Assembly: GCF_021560015.1 (NCBI RefSeq)
Contig: NZ_CP073588.1
Coordinates: 558,001 to 622,000 of the forward strand
Direction: 5' to 3'
Source of the DNA: Shewanella vesiculosa
Lineage (GTDB): Bacteria; Pseudomonadota; Gammaproteobacteria; Enterobacterales; Shewanellaceae
DNA: 64,000 nucleotides
The translations under genes and the position numbers were made by a program. Within the stretch, counting starts at the first letter, position 1. Every line of letters begins with the position of its first letter. This document shows positions 27,988 to 38,134 of the stretch, one piece after another. The notes beneath the pieces are model-generated. The model searched no databases and was not told the origin of the DNA. It saw only the letters and a list, made by a program, of their open reading frames with translations.

Positions 27988-28620
27988 CTATTCGATTATT
28001 GGTATTATTGTTAAAGTATTAAATACTGAATAGGCGATAAAAAGCATAATAGTGCCGACTAGAGCATCAATCACGCGTTGAACTTTAGGCGTACCTAACC
28101 AAGGTGCGAGTTTAGCGGCACCAAATGCTATGGTGTAAAACCACAGTATTGAGGCCAGCATGGTACCAATAGCAAATGCCCATTTTTCGTTGCCATCAAA
28201 AGTGCCCCCCACGCTACCGAGTATCATTACTGTATCTAAATACACATGAGGATTAAGCAAGGTGACAGCAAATGTAGTGCCGATAATTGTTTTACGGCTA
28301 TTGGCCGCTGCAATGTGTGTTGTAACGAGATACTGATTTCTCCACACACTTTTGAACGACAGAACAGCATAAACAACTAAAAAAGTGACGCCTCCCCAAC
28401 CTATCAGTAGCATTAACCATTCACTACTGGCGATTAATTTTCCTCCGCCAAAAATGCCCAGGCCAATTAATAACACATCACACAACATGCAAATTGTCGC
28501 CGCGAGAAAATGATGATTGCGTTTTATTCCTTGGCTTAATATGTATGAGTTTTGTGCGCCAATAGGAATAATCATTCCTAAGCCGAGAATAAGTCCTTGA
28601 AATAATGCAGAGGTAGCCAT
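27988..28620 (-). CDS. argO: Arginine/lysine exporter ArgO (LysE family)
   Basis: A 210-residue inner-membrane exporter with about six helices. The N-terminal LGLGMIIPIGAQNSYILSQGIKRNHHF is the LysE/ArgO signature. LLNPHVYLDTVMILGSVGG in the middle is also typical. ArgO exports arginine and prevents canavanine or arginine build-up. I choose the ATG at 28620 with AGGA five bases upstream, not the TTG at 28641. It is divergent from the regulator gene argP, the usual arrangement. Confidence 0.9.
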   Translation of the reverse strand: MATSALFQGLILGLGMIIPIGAQNSYILSQGIKRNHHFLAATICMLCDVLLIGLGIFGGGKLIASSEWLMLLIGWGGVTFLVVYAVLSFKSVWRNQYLVTTHIAAANSRKTIIGTTFAVTLLNPHVYLDTVMILGSVGGTFDGNEKWAFAIGTMLASILWFYTIAFGAAKLAPWLGTPKVQRVIDALVGTIMLFIAYSVFNTLTIIPIIE

Positions 28621-28778
28621 GAGTATCCTAGTAACGAGCAATGTAATTAATTGCTAAAGTAGCAATAGTTTTGATATAAATTAAATTAATAATTTTTCTA
28701 TTGTATAAGAATAATTAATGAAAGATGTCAAGATACTGGCTACGATGGCTTAAGAGGATTTAATAAGTTGGTAAAATA

Positions 28779-29672
28779 ATGAGTAATCTTGATTATAAAT
28801 TACTGCAAGCATTGAGCTGTGTGATTAAAGAGCAAAGTTTTGAGCGTGCGGCTGGCGTGTTGTGTTTAACACAATCGGCGGTGTCGCAACGAATAAAGCA
28901 GTTAGAACAACATTTTGCTCAACCAGTATTAATTAGAGGCCAGCCGATTGAAGCCACAGATTTAGGTAAGCAGCTATTAAAACACTATTACCAAGTTGTG
29001 CAGTTAGAAGCCGACTTACTTCCTAGCGCTATGCCGCATTCACCCCAAACACCGTTAACCTTGCATATTGCCACCAATGCAGACAGCTTAGCCACCTGGC
29101 TAATTCCGGCAATAGCCCCGGTGATTAAGTCACATTTAATAGAGATTAATCTGCTCATTGAAGGTGAAGACCGCACGATTAATAGGTTAAAGGATGGCCA
29201 AGCTTTTGGGGCTATTTCTGTGCAATCTTCACCTATTAAAGGTTGCCAATTGGCTCGGCTAGGAAATGTTGACTATCTGTTGGTTGCGTCACCTGAGTTT
29301 AGTCGTCATTACTTCCCTAACGGAATTAGTGCTGACAGTCTTAGAAAAGCACCGGGTATCGCTTTTGATCATAAAGACAATATGCACACACGATACATTC
29401 AACAGCATTTTGGACTCACGCAAGGTGAATATCCATTACATACTGTACGTTCATCAGATGCCTTTGTGACCATGGCCAAGCACGGTGCGGCATATGGCTT
29501 AGTGCCAAAAACGCAAATTAAACCGGAGCTGGCTTCAGGTGAGTTAGTGCATATATGTAAAGAGCATATCATCACTGAAACGCTTTACTGGCACCATTGG
29601 ATTTTACTTAAAGGTGTTTATAAAGACGTTTCAGATGCGATTGTTGCCCACGCTCAAGCGGTATTAGATTAA
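28779..29672 (+). CDS. argP: LysR-family regulator ArgP
   Basis: ArgP (IciA) activates argO in response to arginine and is blocked by lysine. The 297-residue length equals E. coli ArgP. The start LDYKLLQALSCVIKEQSFERAAGVLCLTQSAVSQRIKQLE is the winged helix of this subgroup. The effector domain has LTLHIATNADSLATWLIPAI and ends with the WHHWILLKGVYKDVSDAI segment. It faces argO across about 160 bases that must hold the ArgP operator. Confidence 0.92.
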   Translation: MSNLDYKLLQALSCVIKEQSFERAAGVLCLTQSAVSQRIKQLEQHFAQPVLIRGQPIEATDLGKQLLKHYYQVVQLEADLLPSAMPHSPQTPLTLHIATNADSLATWLIPAIAPVIKSHLIEINLLIEGEDRTINRLKDGQAFGAISVQSSPIKGCQLARLGNVDYLLVASPEFSRHYFPNGISADSLRKAPGIAFDHKDNMHTRYIQQHFGLTQGEYPLHTVRSSDAFVTMAKHGAAYGLVPKTQIKPELASGELVHICKEHIITETLYWHHWILLKGVYKDVSDAIVAHAQAVLD

Positions 29673-29731
29673 GCGAAACTGAGTCTTACCTAAACTGAGA
29701 CTTACCCAATCTGAGATTAGCCCAGTTTTGA

Positions 29732-31066
29732 TTATCCATGGCTAATCAAAGTTTGATTATCTTCGCTGGGGACAATGGTGTCGGCAACAGATAACATGGC
29801 AGAGGTTAATTGGGTTAATTGTTCTGCGCTAATGGTATATGGCGGCATGATGTAGATATAGCGACTAAAAGGCCTTACCCACACACCTAAATCAACAAAG
29901 GCTTTTTGCAAGGCTGCGGTATTAACTGGCGAGAGCATTTCTATTACTCCGACACTGCCGAGCACTCTTACATCTTTTACCTGCTTTGACGCCATGGCAG
30001 CGGGCAAGGTGCGTGTTAAATGTGCCTCAATATCTTTTACCTGCTGTTGCCAATCGCCTTTAAGCAGTAAGTCTAAGCTGGCGGTTGCTGCAGCACATGC
30101 CAACGGGTTACCCATAAAAGTGGGCCCATGCATAAACACGCCAGCGGGCGAATCACTAATACCACAGGCCACTTCGTCACTGCATAAGGTGGCAGCAAGA
30201 CTAATATATCCACCAGTTAAGGCTTTACCAACACACAAAATATCGGCCTCAATATTGGCATGCTCATAAGCGAATAGGGTGCCAGTACGGCCAAATCCAG
30301 TGGCTATTTCATCTAATATCAGTAACACGTCATATTGGTCACAAAGTTGACGCAGTTTAACCAGATAAGCTGGGGAGTAAAAACGCATTCCGCCAGCACC
30401 TTGCATGATGGGTTCAATAATCACCGCGGCGATATCTTGGTGGTGTTGCGTAAATGCAGCATCTAACGCGAGTGTATCGGTTTGATTAAGCGGATCATTA
30501 AACTTAGACGTTGGCGCAGGGATAAATACTTGTTTAGTCACATTGTTGCCAAACATGGTATGCATTCCACCGTCTGGGTCACACACGCTCATCGCTGCAA
30601 AGGTATCACCGTGATAACCACTTTTTACGGTCATAATGCGTTGTTTTTGCGGCTGATTGCGGCCTTGCCAATATTGCAGCGCCATTTTTAAGGCGACTTC
30701 AACTGCAATCGAGCCAGAATCGGCTAAAAATACTTTGGTTAAATTGGCGCTGGTCATCTGCACTAAACGTTTTGACGTCTCAATAGCGGGTTGGTGGGTT
30801 ATGCCGCCAAACATGACATGACTCAGTGTTGACAGCTGTTGTTGCATTGCAGCAACAATGGTCGGATGACTGTAACCGTGCACACATGACCACCATGAAC
30901 TCGTGCCATCAATAAGCACTTTACCGCTGTCTAATGTCAGTTCACATCCCTGGGCCGAAACGACGCCATATACAGGCAGAGACTGGGTCATCGAGGTATA
31001 AGGGTGCCAAATGTGTTGTTGATCGAAAGCGTAGTCGATAGTGGTGTTTGTGTCGGAAAATGCCAT
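29732..31066 (-). CDS. bioA: Adenosylmethionine-8-amino-7-oxononanoate aminotransferase BioA
   Basis: BioA makes 7,8-diaminopelargonate from KAPA using S-adenosylmethionine as amino donor. The 444-residue PLP enzyme has HIWHPYTSMTQ near the start, GTSSWWSCVHGYSHP, the cofactor Asp in LLILDEIATGFGRTG, and the Schiff-base Lys in CVGKALTGGYI. E. coli BioA has 429 residues. It is divergent from bioBFCD across 114 bases, as in E. coli, where one BirA operator controls both directions. Confidence 0.95.
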   Translation of the reverse strand: MAFSDTNTTIDYAFDQQHIWHPYTSMTQSLPVYGVVSAQGCELTLDSGKVLIDGTSSWWSCVHGYSHPTIVAAMQQQLSTLSHVMFGGITHQPAIETSKRLVQMTSANLTKVFLADSGSIAVEVALKMALQYWQGRNQPQKQRIMTVKSGYHGDTFAAMSVCDPDGGMHTMFGNNVTKQVFIPAPTSKFNDPLNQTDTLALDAAFTQHHQDIAAVIIEPIMQGAGGMRFYSPAYLVKLRQLCDQYDVLLILDEIATGFGRTGTLFAYEHANIEADILCVGKALTGGYISLAATLCSDEVACGISDSPAGVFMHGPTFMGNPLACAAATASLDLLLKGDWQQQVKDIEAHLTRTLPAAMASKQVKDVRVLGSVGVIEMLSPVNTAALQKAFVDLGVWVRPFSRYIYIMPPYTISAEQLTQLTSAMLSVADTIVPSEDNQTLISHG

Positions 31067-31119
31067 AATTATAAGTGCTCGTTTTTTGACCGCTAGTAAA
31101 GCGTGAAATAGTTACTGCG

Positions 31120-31147
31120 TTGACAGTTTACGGACTCAGGGTATCCT
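31120..31147 (+). promoter_or_regulatory. Promoter of bioBFCD
   Basis: TTGACA (31120-31125), a 16-base spacer and TATCCT (31142-31147) lie 33 bases before the bioB ATG. A BirA operator would be expected here, but I see only a poor half-site (GTTTAC) inside the spacer. Confidence 0.65.
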
Positions 31148-31180
31148 AGCCAACATAAAATCAAAATAAAGGAATGATCC

Positions 31181-32233
31181 ATGTCGTTAGCTGAAGTTCG
31201 TCACGATTGGCAAAAAACAGAAATCGAGGCATTATTTGCGTTGCCTATGAATGATTTATTGTTTAAAGCCCACAGTATTCATCGTGAAACATTTGACCCT
31301 AACGAAGTGCAGATCAGTCGTCTTTTATCGATTAAAACCGGTGCATGCCCAGAGGACTGTAAATATTGTCCACAAAGTGCGCGCTATGATACCGGTCTAG
31401 AAAAAGAACGTTTACTTGAAATTGAAAAGGTATTAACCGAGGCTAAAAGCGCTAAAGCTGCTGGTGCATCACGTTTTTGCATGGGCGCTGCTTGGCGCAA
31501 CCCGCGTGACAAAGACATGCCATATTTAACACAAATGGTAAAAGATGTTCGTGCTTTGGGCATGGAAACCTGTATGACATTAGGCATGCTATCGCCTGAT
31601 CAAGCCAGCAGATTGGCTGATGCAGGTTTAGATTATTACAACCATAACCTTGATACCTCACCAGAATATTACGGCGATGTTATCACCACCCGTACTTATC
31701 AAAGTCGTTTAGATACGCTGACAAACGTGCGAGCCTCTGGGATGAAAGTCTGTTCTGGCGGGATTGTTGGTATGGGCGAGCAAGCCACCGATCGCGCAGG
31801 TTTATTGCAGCAACTTGCTAATTTAGAACAACATCCAGATTCAGTACCGATCAACATGTTAGTAAAAGTGGCCGGTACACCGTTTGAAAATATTGATGAT
31901 CTTGACCCGCTTGAATTTGTCCGCACCATAGCAGTGGCTCGGATTATTATGCCTAAGTCGCGGGTGCGTTTGTCTGCCGGACGTGAAAGCATGAGTGATG
32001 AACTGCAATCCATGTGTTTTTTTGCGGGGGCTAATTCAATTTTCTACGGTTGTAAGCTATTAACTACGTCAAATCCAGAAGAAAATGATGACATGAGTTT
32101 ATTCCGACGTTTAGGGTTACATCCTGAGCAAGGTCCACAAGCCAACATCGAATCTGATAGCGCATTATTAGCCAAAGCGAGTGCTAAGCAAGATAAGTCG
32201 ACTAAGCAGTTCTTTGATGCAGCTGCGCTATAA
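31181..32233 (+). CDS. bioB: Biotin synthase BioB
   Basis: BioB is a radical SAM enzyme inserting sulfur into dethiobiotin. The 350-residue product has the SAM cluster motif CPEDCKYC (Cys56, Cys60, Cys63). Also present are [23 protein letters not shown] and the [19 protein letters not shown] segment, both highly conserved. Length is close to E. coli BioB (346). AAGGA precedes the ATG. bioF starts 6 bases after its stop, so the genes form an operon. Confidence 0.97.
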   Translation: MSLAEVRHDWQKTEIEALFALPMNDLLFKAHSIHRETFDPNEVQISRLLSIKTGACPEDCKYCPQSARYDTGLEKERLLEIEKVLTEAKSAKAAGASRFCMGAAWRNPRDKDMPYLTQMVKDVRALGMETCMTLGMLSPDQASRLADAGLDYYNHNLDTSPEYYGDVITTRTYQSRLDTLTNVRASGMKVCSGGIVGMGEQATDRAGLLQQLANLEQHPDSVPINMLVKVAGTPFENIDDLDPLEFVRTIAVARIIMPKSRVRLSAGRESMSDELQSMCFFAGANSIFYGCKLLTTSNPEENDDMSLFRRLGLHPEQGPQANIESDSALLAKASAKQDKSTKQFFDAAAL

Positions 32234-32239
32234 TTTTAC

Positions 32240-33400
32240 ATGACGTTATTAGGCCAGACTGATATGGGGCAGCACCCATTAACCGAGCGGATAAGTAATA
32301 AGCTTGCGGATCTGCAGGTGTTAGGCCTTTTACGCCAACGACATGTGTCGGAAACCAAGCCACATGCAATGGTTGATTTTAGCCATAATGATTATTTAGG
32401 CTTAGCCCATGAACCTGCTTTAGTTCGAGCTCTGTATGCTGGAGCGCAGCAGTATGGTGTTGGCAGCCGTGCATCACCTCTTGTTAGTGGTTATAACCAA
32501 GCCCATTTTGCCCTTGAACAGCGTTTATGCGAGCTGACGGGGCATCAAGCGTGCATGTTATTTAGTTCTGGTTTTAGCGCTAACAACGCGTTAATGAAAA
32601 CCTTGTTTAGCAACAAGGATACTGTCTTAGCCGACAAGTTTGTGCATGCCTCAGTAATTGATGGCTTAAAAGACAGTGGTAGTCAGATTCGGCGCTTTTT
32701 ACATAACGATGTTAACAGTGCAACGCGACTGATCGAGCGCAACCCTCATACAGTTGTGGTTACTGAAAGTGTATTCAGTATGGACGGTGACATTGCCCCG
32801 ATAGCTGAATTATCTCGCTTATGTCAGCAACATGATTGTTGGCTGATTGTCGATGATGCCCATGGCTTTGGGGTATTACCGAGTTCGTTTGTTAATGCCA
32901 ATAATGTGGATATTCAGGTGGTGACATTCGGCAAAGCATTAGGAGGTCAAGGTGCGGCAATTTTAGCCTCTAAAAATGTGATTGATTACTTAGTGGCAAC
33001 TTCGCGTGAATATATTTATTCTACCGCGTTATCGCCCGCAAATGCTCAGTTGGCATTAGCGGCGATTAATTGGCAGCAAGACCATCCACAGTTATTAACA
33101 CAATTAACGGCAAACATCGCCTTATTCAGGCAAGTTGCACTTGAGCATCAACTTGAGATCACGGCTTCAATGACAGCGATCCAGCCGATTATGATTGGCG
33201 ATAATCATCGCGTTTTAGTTATTGCTGAGCACCTAAAACAACAAGGTTTTTTGGTGGGGGCTATTCGCTCACCAACGGTGCCAGTCGGGCAGGCCCGTCT
33301 TCGTATTACGTTAAATGCACAGCATCAAGCCAGCGATATTTGTGCACTGGTTAGTGCAGTGGCCCAGCTTATTCAGCACAATGATGTTAATGATATTTAG
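32240..33400 (+). CDS. bioF: 8-amino-7-oxononanoate synthase BioF
   Basis: BioF condenses pimeloyl-ACP and alanine to KAPA. The 386-residue alpha-oxoamine synthase has DFSHNDYLGLAHEP, the GVGSRASPLVSGY loop, VDDAHGFGVL with the cofactor Asp, and TFGKALGGQGA with the PLP Lys. Length matches E. coli BioF (384). It sits between bioB and bioC in the operon. Confidence 0.95.
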   Translation: MTLLGQTDMGQHPLTERISNKLADLQVLGLLRQRHVSETKPHAMVDFSHNDYLGLAHEPALVRALYAGAQQYGVGSRASPLVSGYNQAHFALEQRLCELTGHQACMLFSSGFSANNALMKTLFSNKDTVLADKFVHASVIDGLKDSGSQIRRFLHNDVNSATRLIERNPHTVVVTESVFSMDGDIAPIAELSRLCQQHDCWLIVDDAHGFGVLPSSFVNANNVDIQVVTFGKALGGQGAAILASKNVIDYLVATSREYIYSTALSPANAQLALAAINWQQDHPQLLTQLTANIALFRQVALEHQLEITASMTAIQPIMIGDNHRVLVIAEHLKQQGFLVGAIRSPTVPVGQARLRITLNAQHQASDICALVSAVAQLIQHNDVNDI

Positions 33401-33456
33401 TAAGCAGCATTAGCACCCAGGCAGTAGCTAAATAAATCGTATCTTTGAGAACCCTC

Positions 33457-34215
33457 ATGACGTTAGATAACTCGGTTGCAAACAAGTTTTCAAGAGCAGC
33501 ACCTTTGTATAAGCAACATGATGTGTTGCAGCGTATGAGTGCTCAGCAATTATTACAGCATGCCAATTTATATGGCACTCTACTCGATATTGGAGCCGGT
33601 CCGGGTACATGTTTTAAAGCTTTCAATGACGTGAAACAGGTTATCGCGGCAGATATTGCGCATGGCATGCTAACGCAATTGGCGCAACAGTATTCTGATT
33701 ACTTATGCCTTTGTTGTGACGCTCAAGCGCTGGGTTTACAAAGTGCATCTATTGACAGCATTTATTCCAATTTAGCTTTGCAGTGGTGTCAGACGCTACC
33801 CAAAGCTTTTAATGAATTTCATCGCGTATTACGAGTGGGCGGTGAATGTCATCTCAGTGTTGTTATTGATGGCAGCTTGGCTGAATTGCAAACGTTAGGG
33901 TTTCACGTCAATCAATTTCACTCTGTATCAGCCCTTAAGTCTGCTTTTATCACCTCGCAAACAATGCCTCCTGATTGGGATAGTATCGATATCCAGGTTG
34001 AGACTATTACGGTTTATTTTGCCGACTTACGTAGCTTACTTTATTCAATTAAAGGGGTGGGGGCATCCAGTGCTCAAGCAGATGAAGAAAAGCAACGCGC
34101 AGTGTTGAGCAAACAACAATGGCAGCAACGGGTTGCATTAGCTGAAAGCTTACGTACCGACAAAGGTTTACCATTAACTTATCAAATTGCGTATATCCGC
34201 GCTAAACGAGGCTGA
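33457..34215 (+). CDS. bioC: Malonyl-ACP O-methyltransferase BioC
   Basis: BioC methylates malonyl-ACP so that fatty acid enzymes can build the pimeloyl chain. The 252-residue product has the SAM-binding motif LLDIGAGPGTC near residue 45 and the SNLALQWCQTLPKAFNEFHRVLRVGG segment, which is typical of BioC. I choose the ATG at 33457; a TTG 12 bases upstream is an alternative. No bioH lies in the window, so the demethylating esterase is elsewhere. It is followed by bioD with a 4-base gap. Confidence 0.9.
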   Translation: MTLDNSVANKFSRAAPLYKQHDVLQRMSAQQLLQHANLYGTLLDIGAGPGTCFKAFNDVKQVIAADIAHGMLTQLAQQYSDYLCLCCDAQALGLQSASIDSIYSNLALQWCQTLPKAFNEFHRVLRVGGECHLSVVIDGSLAELQTLGFHVNQFHSVSALKSAFITSQTMPPDWDSIDIQVETITVYFADLRSLLYSIKGVGASSAQADEEKQRAVLSKQQWQQRVALAESLRTDKGLPLTYQIAYIRAKRG

Positions 34216-34219
34216 AGCT

Positions 34220-34954
34220 ATGCTGTATTTTGTGACTGCAACAGACACTGACAGTGGTAAAACGCTAATTTCAGCGGCACTTTTATCTAAGGCTACAGGT
34301 AATAAGTGTGGCTTTAAACCCATAGCATCAGGGTGTGAGTCTACAGAAGATGGCTTGCGCAATAGCGATGCCATGATGCTAATGACCCAATCTAATATGG
34401 ATTTGCCATATCAAAGTGTTAATCCTATTTGTTTTGCCCCAGCAATTGCACCGCATATTGCCGCTAGGCAAGTAAACCATACTTTAACTGCCCAAGGTGT
34501 TCTTGACACTATGTACCACCCGGCGATGCAAAGTGCTGATTTAGCCTTAATTGAAGGTGCAGGTGGTTGGCGTTTACCATTGGGCAATGGCGAATATTTG
34601 TCTGATACAGTTAAATTATTGAAAGCTAAGCTGCAAAATACTAAGCCACAAACTGAATTAGTCAATCACATGAATTACCCATCAGATTGGCCATCGAGTA
34701 TCGACGTTATTCTCGTCGTAGGCATGAAGCTAGGTTGTTTAAATCATGCTTTATTAACTCAAGAAGCACTGCTAGCAGATGGATTAACGATAGCTGGTTG
34801 GGTTGCAAATCAGGTGGATCCTCAGATGGCTTTTATTGATGACAACCTCGACAGTTTAAAGCAAATAATGACCGGTCCATTTTTGGGATATGTGCCTTAT
34901 TTGGCTAAGCCGACGGCGATTAATGCCGCCCGTTACCTGCAGATGCCTAGCTAA
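34220..34954 (+). CDS. bioD: Dethiobiotin synthetase BioD
   Basis: BioD closes the ureido ring of dethiobiotin with ATP and CO2. The 244-residue product starts with FVTATDTDSGKTLISAALL, a P-loop where the usual GTDTGVGKT reads ATDTDSGKT. KPIASGCE and IEGAGGWRLPLG complete the active site. I choose the ATG at 34220 with GAGG upstream; the open frame begins earlier inside bioC. Last gene of the bio operon; I see no clear terminator after it. Confidence 0.92.
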   Translation: MLYFVTATDTDSGKTLISAALLSKATGNKCGFKPIASGCESTEDGLRNSDAMMLMTQSNMDLPYQSVNPICFAPAIAPHIAARQVNHTLTAQGVLDTMYHPAMQSADLALIEGAGGWRLPLGNGEYLSDTVKLLKAKLQNTKPQTELVNHMNYPSDWPSSIDVILVVGMKLGCLNHALLTQEALLADGLTIAGWVANQVDPQMAFIDDNLDSLKQIMTGPFLGYVPYLAKPTAINAARYLQMPS

Positions 34955-35074
34955 TTCAAATATCGACATAATCGTCAATATAAGGCCCAACCTTTGTCAC
35001 GCATCATGCTGTAAAAGCAAAGTGATGAGTCATAAAAGATGGGCTAAAAAATCAATTTATTTTACTCATAATAA

Positions 35075-36101
35075 CTAGTTTGCAATCGGCATCACGCGAT
35101 TTCTGCCTAGGCGTTTTGCATCGTAAAGTAGCTTGTCAGTTGCCTCAATGAGTTGCGATACATTTTGTTTAGGTTTCCATTCTGCCACCCCAAAAGAGGC
35201 GGTTATTGAGTCAATTACTTTATCGCTACGTCGATCTTTGACACTGAGCTTTTCTATGGCTCTACGTATGCCTTCGGCCAGCTGCCTGGCTACCCTAAAC
35301 TGACTATTGGGAACGATAATAGCAAACTCTTCGCCACCAAAACGGTACAATTTGACTCCGTCACGACACGCTTCTTGGGTCCGCTTAGCCACTGTTTTTA
35401 GGACTAAATCGCCGAGTTGATGGCCAAAACTATCATTGAATATTTTAAAGTGATCAATATCAATTAAAATTAAACAAGTACCTACAGGTGCTGAGCTTAC
35501 TTGCGCTTCTATATCAGTATTAAATGCGCGGCGATTTAATACATTGGTTAATGCATCAAATAGCATGTCTTTTTCAGATGCGGCTAAACGTGTTTTTAGA
35601 GTATCAATTTCAGATTGTGCTTTTTGTAGCTGTTCAGTAAAACTGACCGTGCTAGATCGAATACTGGAAGATTCTTTGACAATATTTCTAACAATGCCAA
35701 TAACTTGTTCAAGTGAGAAACCTTGATTTTCAAGATCACTTAATTTTTTAAAATCTTTATCAATTTGCTTCTGAAATGTTTCAGTATCTAAATTCGTGTC
35801 TTTGAGTGATTGGGATAATTCACATACCATAGCATCTAAATTTTTACGCATATCACGCACATCAAGCTCTACTGGATCCGCAACATATTTACGATAAATT
35901 AGCTCGCTAGTTACTGGTGAACATGTTTGATTTTGTTTGACTGCGGTATCTAACTCTTGATTCAGTAAGGGGTTTTGTTCACCCACATAAGCATACCAAA
36001 GCGCATAGTTTGTTGGTGTGGTAGGGATTTTATATTTTAACATTAACGGAACCGCTTTTTTTTAAATTGGCAGCAGCGGTTTGCAATAGCGTGTTAGACA
36101 T
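35075..36101 (-). pseudogene. GGDEF diguanylate cyclase, frameshifted near the N-terminus
   Basis: The product makes cyclic di-GMP. The C-terminal GGDEF domain (about residues 180-340) has an intact active site, RFGGEEF. The expected inhibitory RxxD site reads RDGV, so product inhibition is probably lost. Before it lies a helical coiled-coil region and an N-terminal domain with TPTNYALWYAYVGEQNP. An upstream ATG at 36101 with a good AGG ribosome binding site encodes SNTLLQTAAANLKK, which joins the main frame only if one A is removed from a run of eight (36056-36063). Without it translation would have to start at 36043. Corrected length is 341 residues. Confidence 0.8.
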
Positions 36102-36206
36102 TATGTGCCTCATGAACTGGGCTGAAAAAGACTTTTAAAATCTATAGTTAAATAAATATAGCAATAATAGCAGGGGTTATACCATCCTATTATGAGGATA
36201 CAAATT

Positions 36207-36235
36207 AAAAAAAAGCACCCTAGGATGCTTTTTTT
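36207..36235. terminator. Terminator after the outer-membrane protein gene
   Basis: AAAAGCACCC/GGATGCTTTT-type hairpin with A and T runs on either side. On the minus strand it follows the stop codon at 36251. Confidence 0.75.
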
Positions 36236-36250
36236 GTAGATAACGTGATA

Positions 36251-37154
36251 TTAAAACACATAAGAGACAGCAAACATTGGCCCAGTAAAGCTGTAGTTAA
36301 TATTATAGTCAAAGGTACGTTGCTCAATATTGCCGATATTACGTGTCTTTTCGATAGTAACGTCGACATCATAGTAGTTATATGCCAATTTTAGCGACCA
36401 GTTATCACAAATTTTTGCTTCGACCCCCTAAACGGACATCGACAAGCGATCCATCTACATCATCATATTTGATTGAAAAGTAATGCGCATGAGCATCAAA
36501 TATCCAGCCAGGGTAAAACTCGTAAGATCCATAAAGACCGATATCAGGCAAAGGAGCCGTTATCGTTTCATCGATAATTTCTGGCGTTGCTACTGAATTA
36601 CTGCATAAGGTTGAATCTGGAACACAGATGCCTATGGTGCCTTTAAAGGCCGTTTCGATAAACATGGCGTGTAAACCTAGCGACACACCAACCGCGTAAT
36701 TTGTACCTTGCCAGACATCATAACCGTACCCTATACGCAAAATGTCTATATTCAGTAAGGTATTGAGTTTCGAGCCAGTTTCAATCAGGTAATCTTTACC
36801 ATCAATATCTTCAAGAATAAAATCTTGTGATACCGTTTCTGTATCTGCTTTGCGATCCAACGATTTCCAATCAATATAAATGTTGTGGCGTTGGTTGAAA
36901 GAAAAGGTAAATTCAAAATAGGGTAAGTATTGTGCTTCAGCTAGAAGAAGTTCGTCTTCAAAGTCCACCGGGAATGTACCGCCGGTTTTAGGGTTTGTGG
37001 CAATAAAGTTTGAATCGGAGTTGGCATAAAACACACCGATATCAAGAGTATATCCATCAGTAAAAGTTGTGCTTTGTATTGATGGCTCGGACTCAGCATA
37101 AGCCGTTCGAGTGATGAGTATCAACAATACTATATAAAAAAAAGATCTTATCAT
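36251..37154 (-). pseudogene. Outer-membrane beta-barrel protein of unknown function, frameshifted
   Basis: The first 249 residues start with a signal peptide (ending AYA) and continue with alternating aromatic/hydrophobic strands typical of a beta barrel. After DVRLG, a run of five G (minus strand, 36424-36428) shifts the frame and a stop follows. Removing one G continues as VEAKICDNWSLKLAYNYYDVDV and ends FAVSYVF at 36251. That terminal Phe is the beta-barrel assembly signal. Corrected length is 300 residues. I cannot name its family. The near-perfect continuation argues for a recent lesion or sequence error. Confidence 0.75.
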
Positions 37155-37597
37155 TGAAACTCCGCACTTATTATTTTTACTATCACAAGATATGCGTCTT
37201 CATATGATGTTGTTGTCAAATCTAATCCCTAATCTATTGTATGCAGATATCCAAAATAAGAATTATCAAATGCATACTCAAAAACATCAAATTTATATAA
37301 ATAGGACCAACCGTTCATTAGCCATACTAGCACTTTGTTACTAGATGTAAAATATTTGTATGTGTTTATTGCGCTAAATCAAGTTTTAAGCAGTAGTTTG
37401 AAGTCAAAGGCGCAAAAGCAATCATTTTGACTGCAATGCCTTATGGGGTTGGGCGTCAGAGTGTTGGCGTTACAGTGGTGAGTGGCAGTAATGTGGCAAA
37501 ACGAAAAGTAGAGTAGAATATTGACCCTACTTCTTCGTTAGATATGTAGCGTAAGTGTTAACGTTTGCAGGCGTTTGTTTTAGTCACTGACCAGAGT
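37155..37597. other. Intergenic region between the outer-membrane protein gene and maoP
   Basis: This 443-base AT-rich stretch shows no gene, hairpin terminator or repeat that I can support. Confidence 0.4.
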
Positions 37598-38026
37598 TTA
37601 TTCTGGCTCGTCGGTGTCAGAAACTTCTTCTTCAACATCGTCAAATTCAATTTCAACTTTAGAACTTGCTGGCGCATGAATAGTACCAACGACAGCATAA
37701 AACGGCTTACCTTTTGCTAGACGGCAATACTTAGACCACAATAACTCCATTGGTGTTGTTGCGGGTAACATGCCTTGAAGAACGCGAATAAACTGGTCTT
37801 CGTCAACATTACAAGGTAATTGCGAGCCATCGGCTAGATTTTTCATTGCTTGACCGTGTTGTTCAAGCAAGTCAGCTTCCTTACTGGTAAAATCACCACA
37901 ACGCTTAAACCCCATAGGGAAATTCGCGTCATCATAGAAGCGTTTAGTTGACTGAAAACTGTTGCTATGACCATTGGAGTTAGCATCAATACCTTGTTTT
38001 GCATTGATAAATGATTGCTGAGACAT
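37598..38026 (-). CDS. maoP: Macrodomain Ori organisation protein MaoP (DUF413)
   Basis: MaoP (YifE) organises the Ori macrodomain in E. coli by acting at the nearby maoS site. The 142-residue product has the DUF413 core: KRFYDDANFPMGFKRCGDFTSKEADLLEQHG and LWSKYCRLAKGKPFYAVVG. It has a longer N-terminus than E. coli MaoP (112) and an acidic tail (EVEIEFDDVEEEVSDTDEPE-like). It is divergent from hdfR, the same arrangement as in E. coli. Confidence 0.9.
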   Translation of the reverse strand: MSQQSFINAKQGIDANSNGHSNSFQSTKRFYDDANFPMGFKRCGDFTSKEADLLEQHGQAMKNLADGSQLPCNVDEDQFIRVLQGMLPATTPMELLWSKYCRLAKGKPFYAVVGTIHAPASSKVEIEFDDVEEEVSDTDEPE

Positions 38027-38134
38027 GGCTAATACCTTCTAAATTGTGAGATATAAACATTTGCAACTGGAGTATTGGCTAGTATTATCATTTTTTAAAT
38101 CAAAATATTTTGTCCTTAATGGTAAAGAGTTTTT

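Noticed and set aside
31067..31180. BirA operator between bioA and bioB
   Set aside because: Only one weak GTTTAC half-site is visible; no convincing TTGTAAACC/GGTTTACAA pair.
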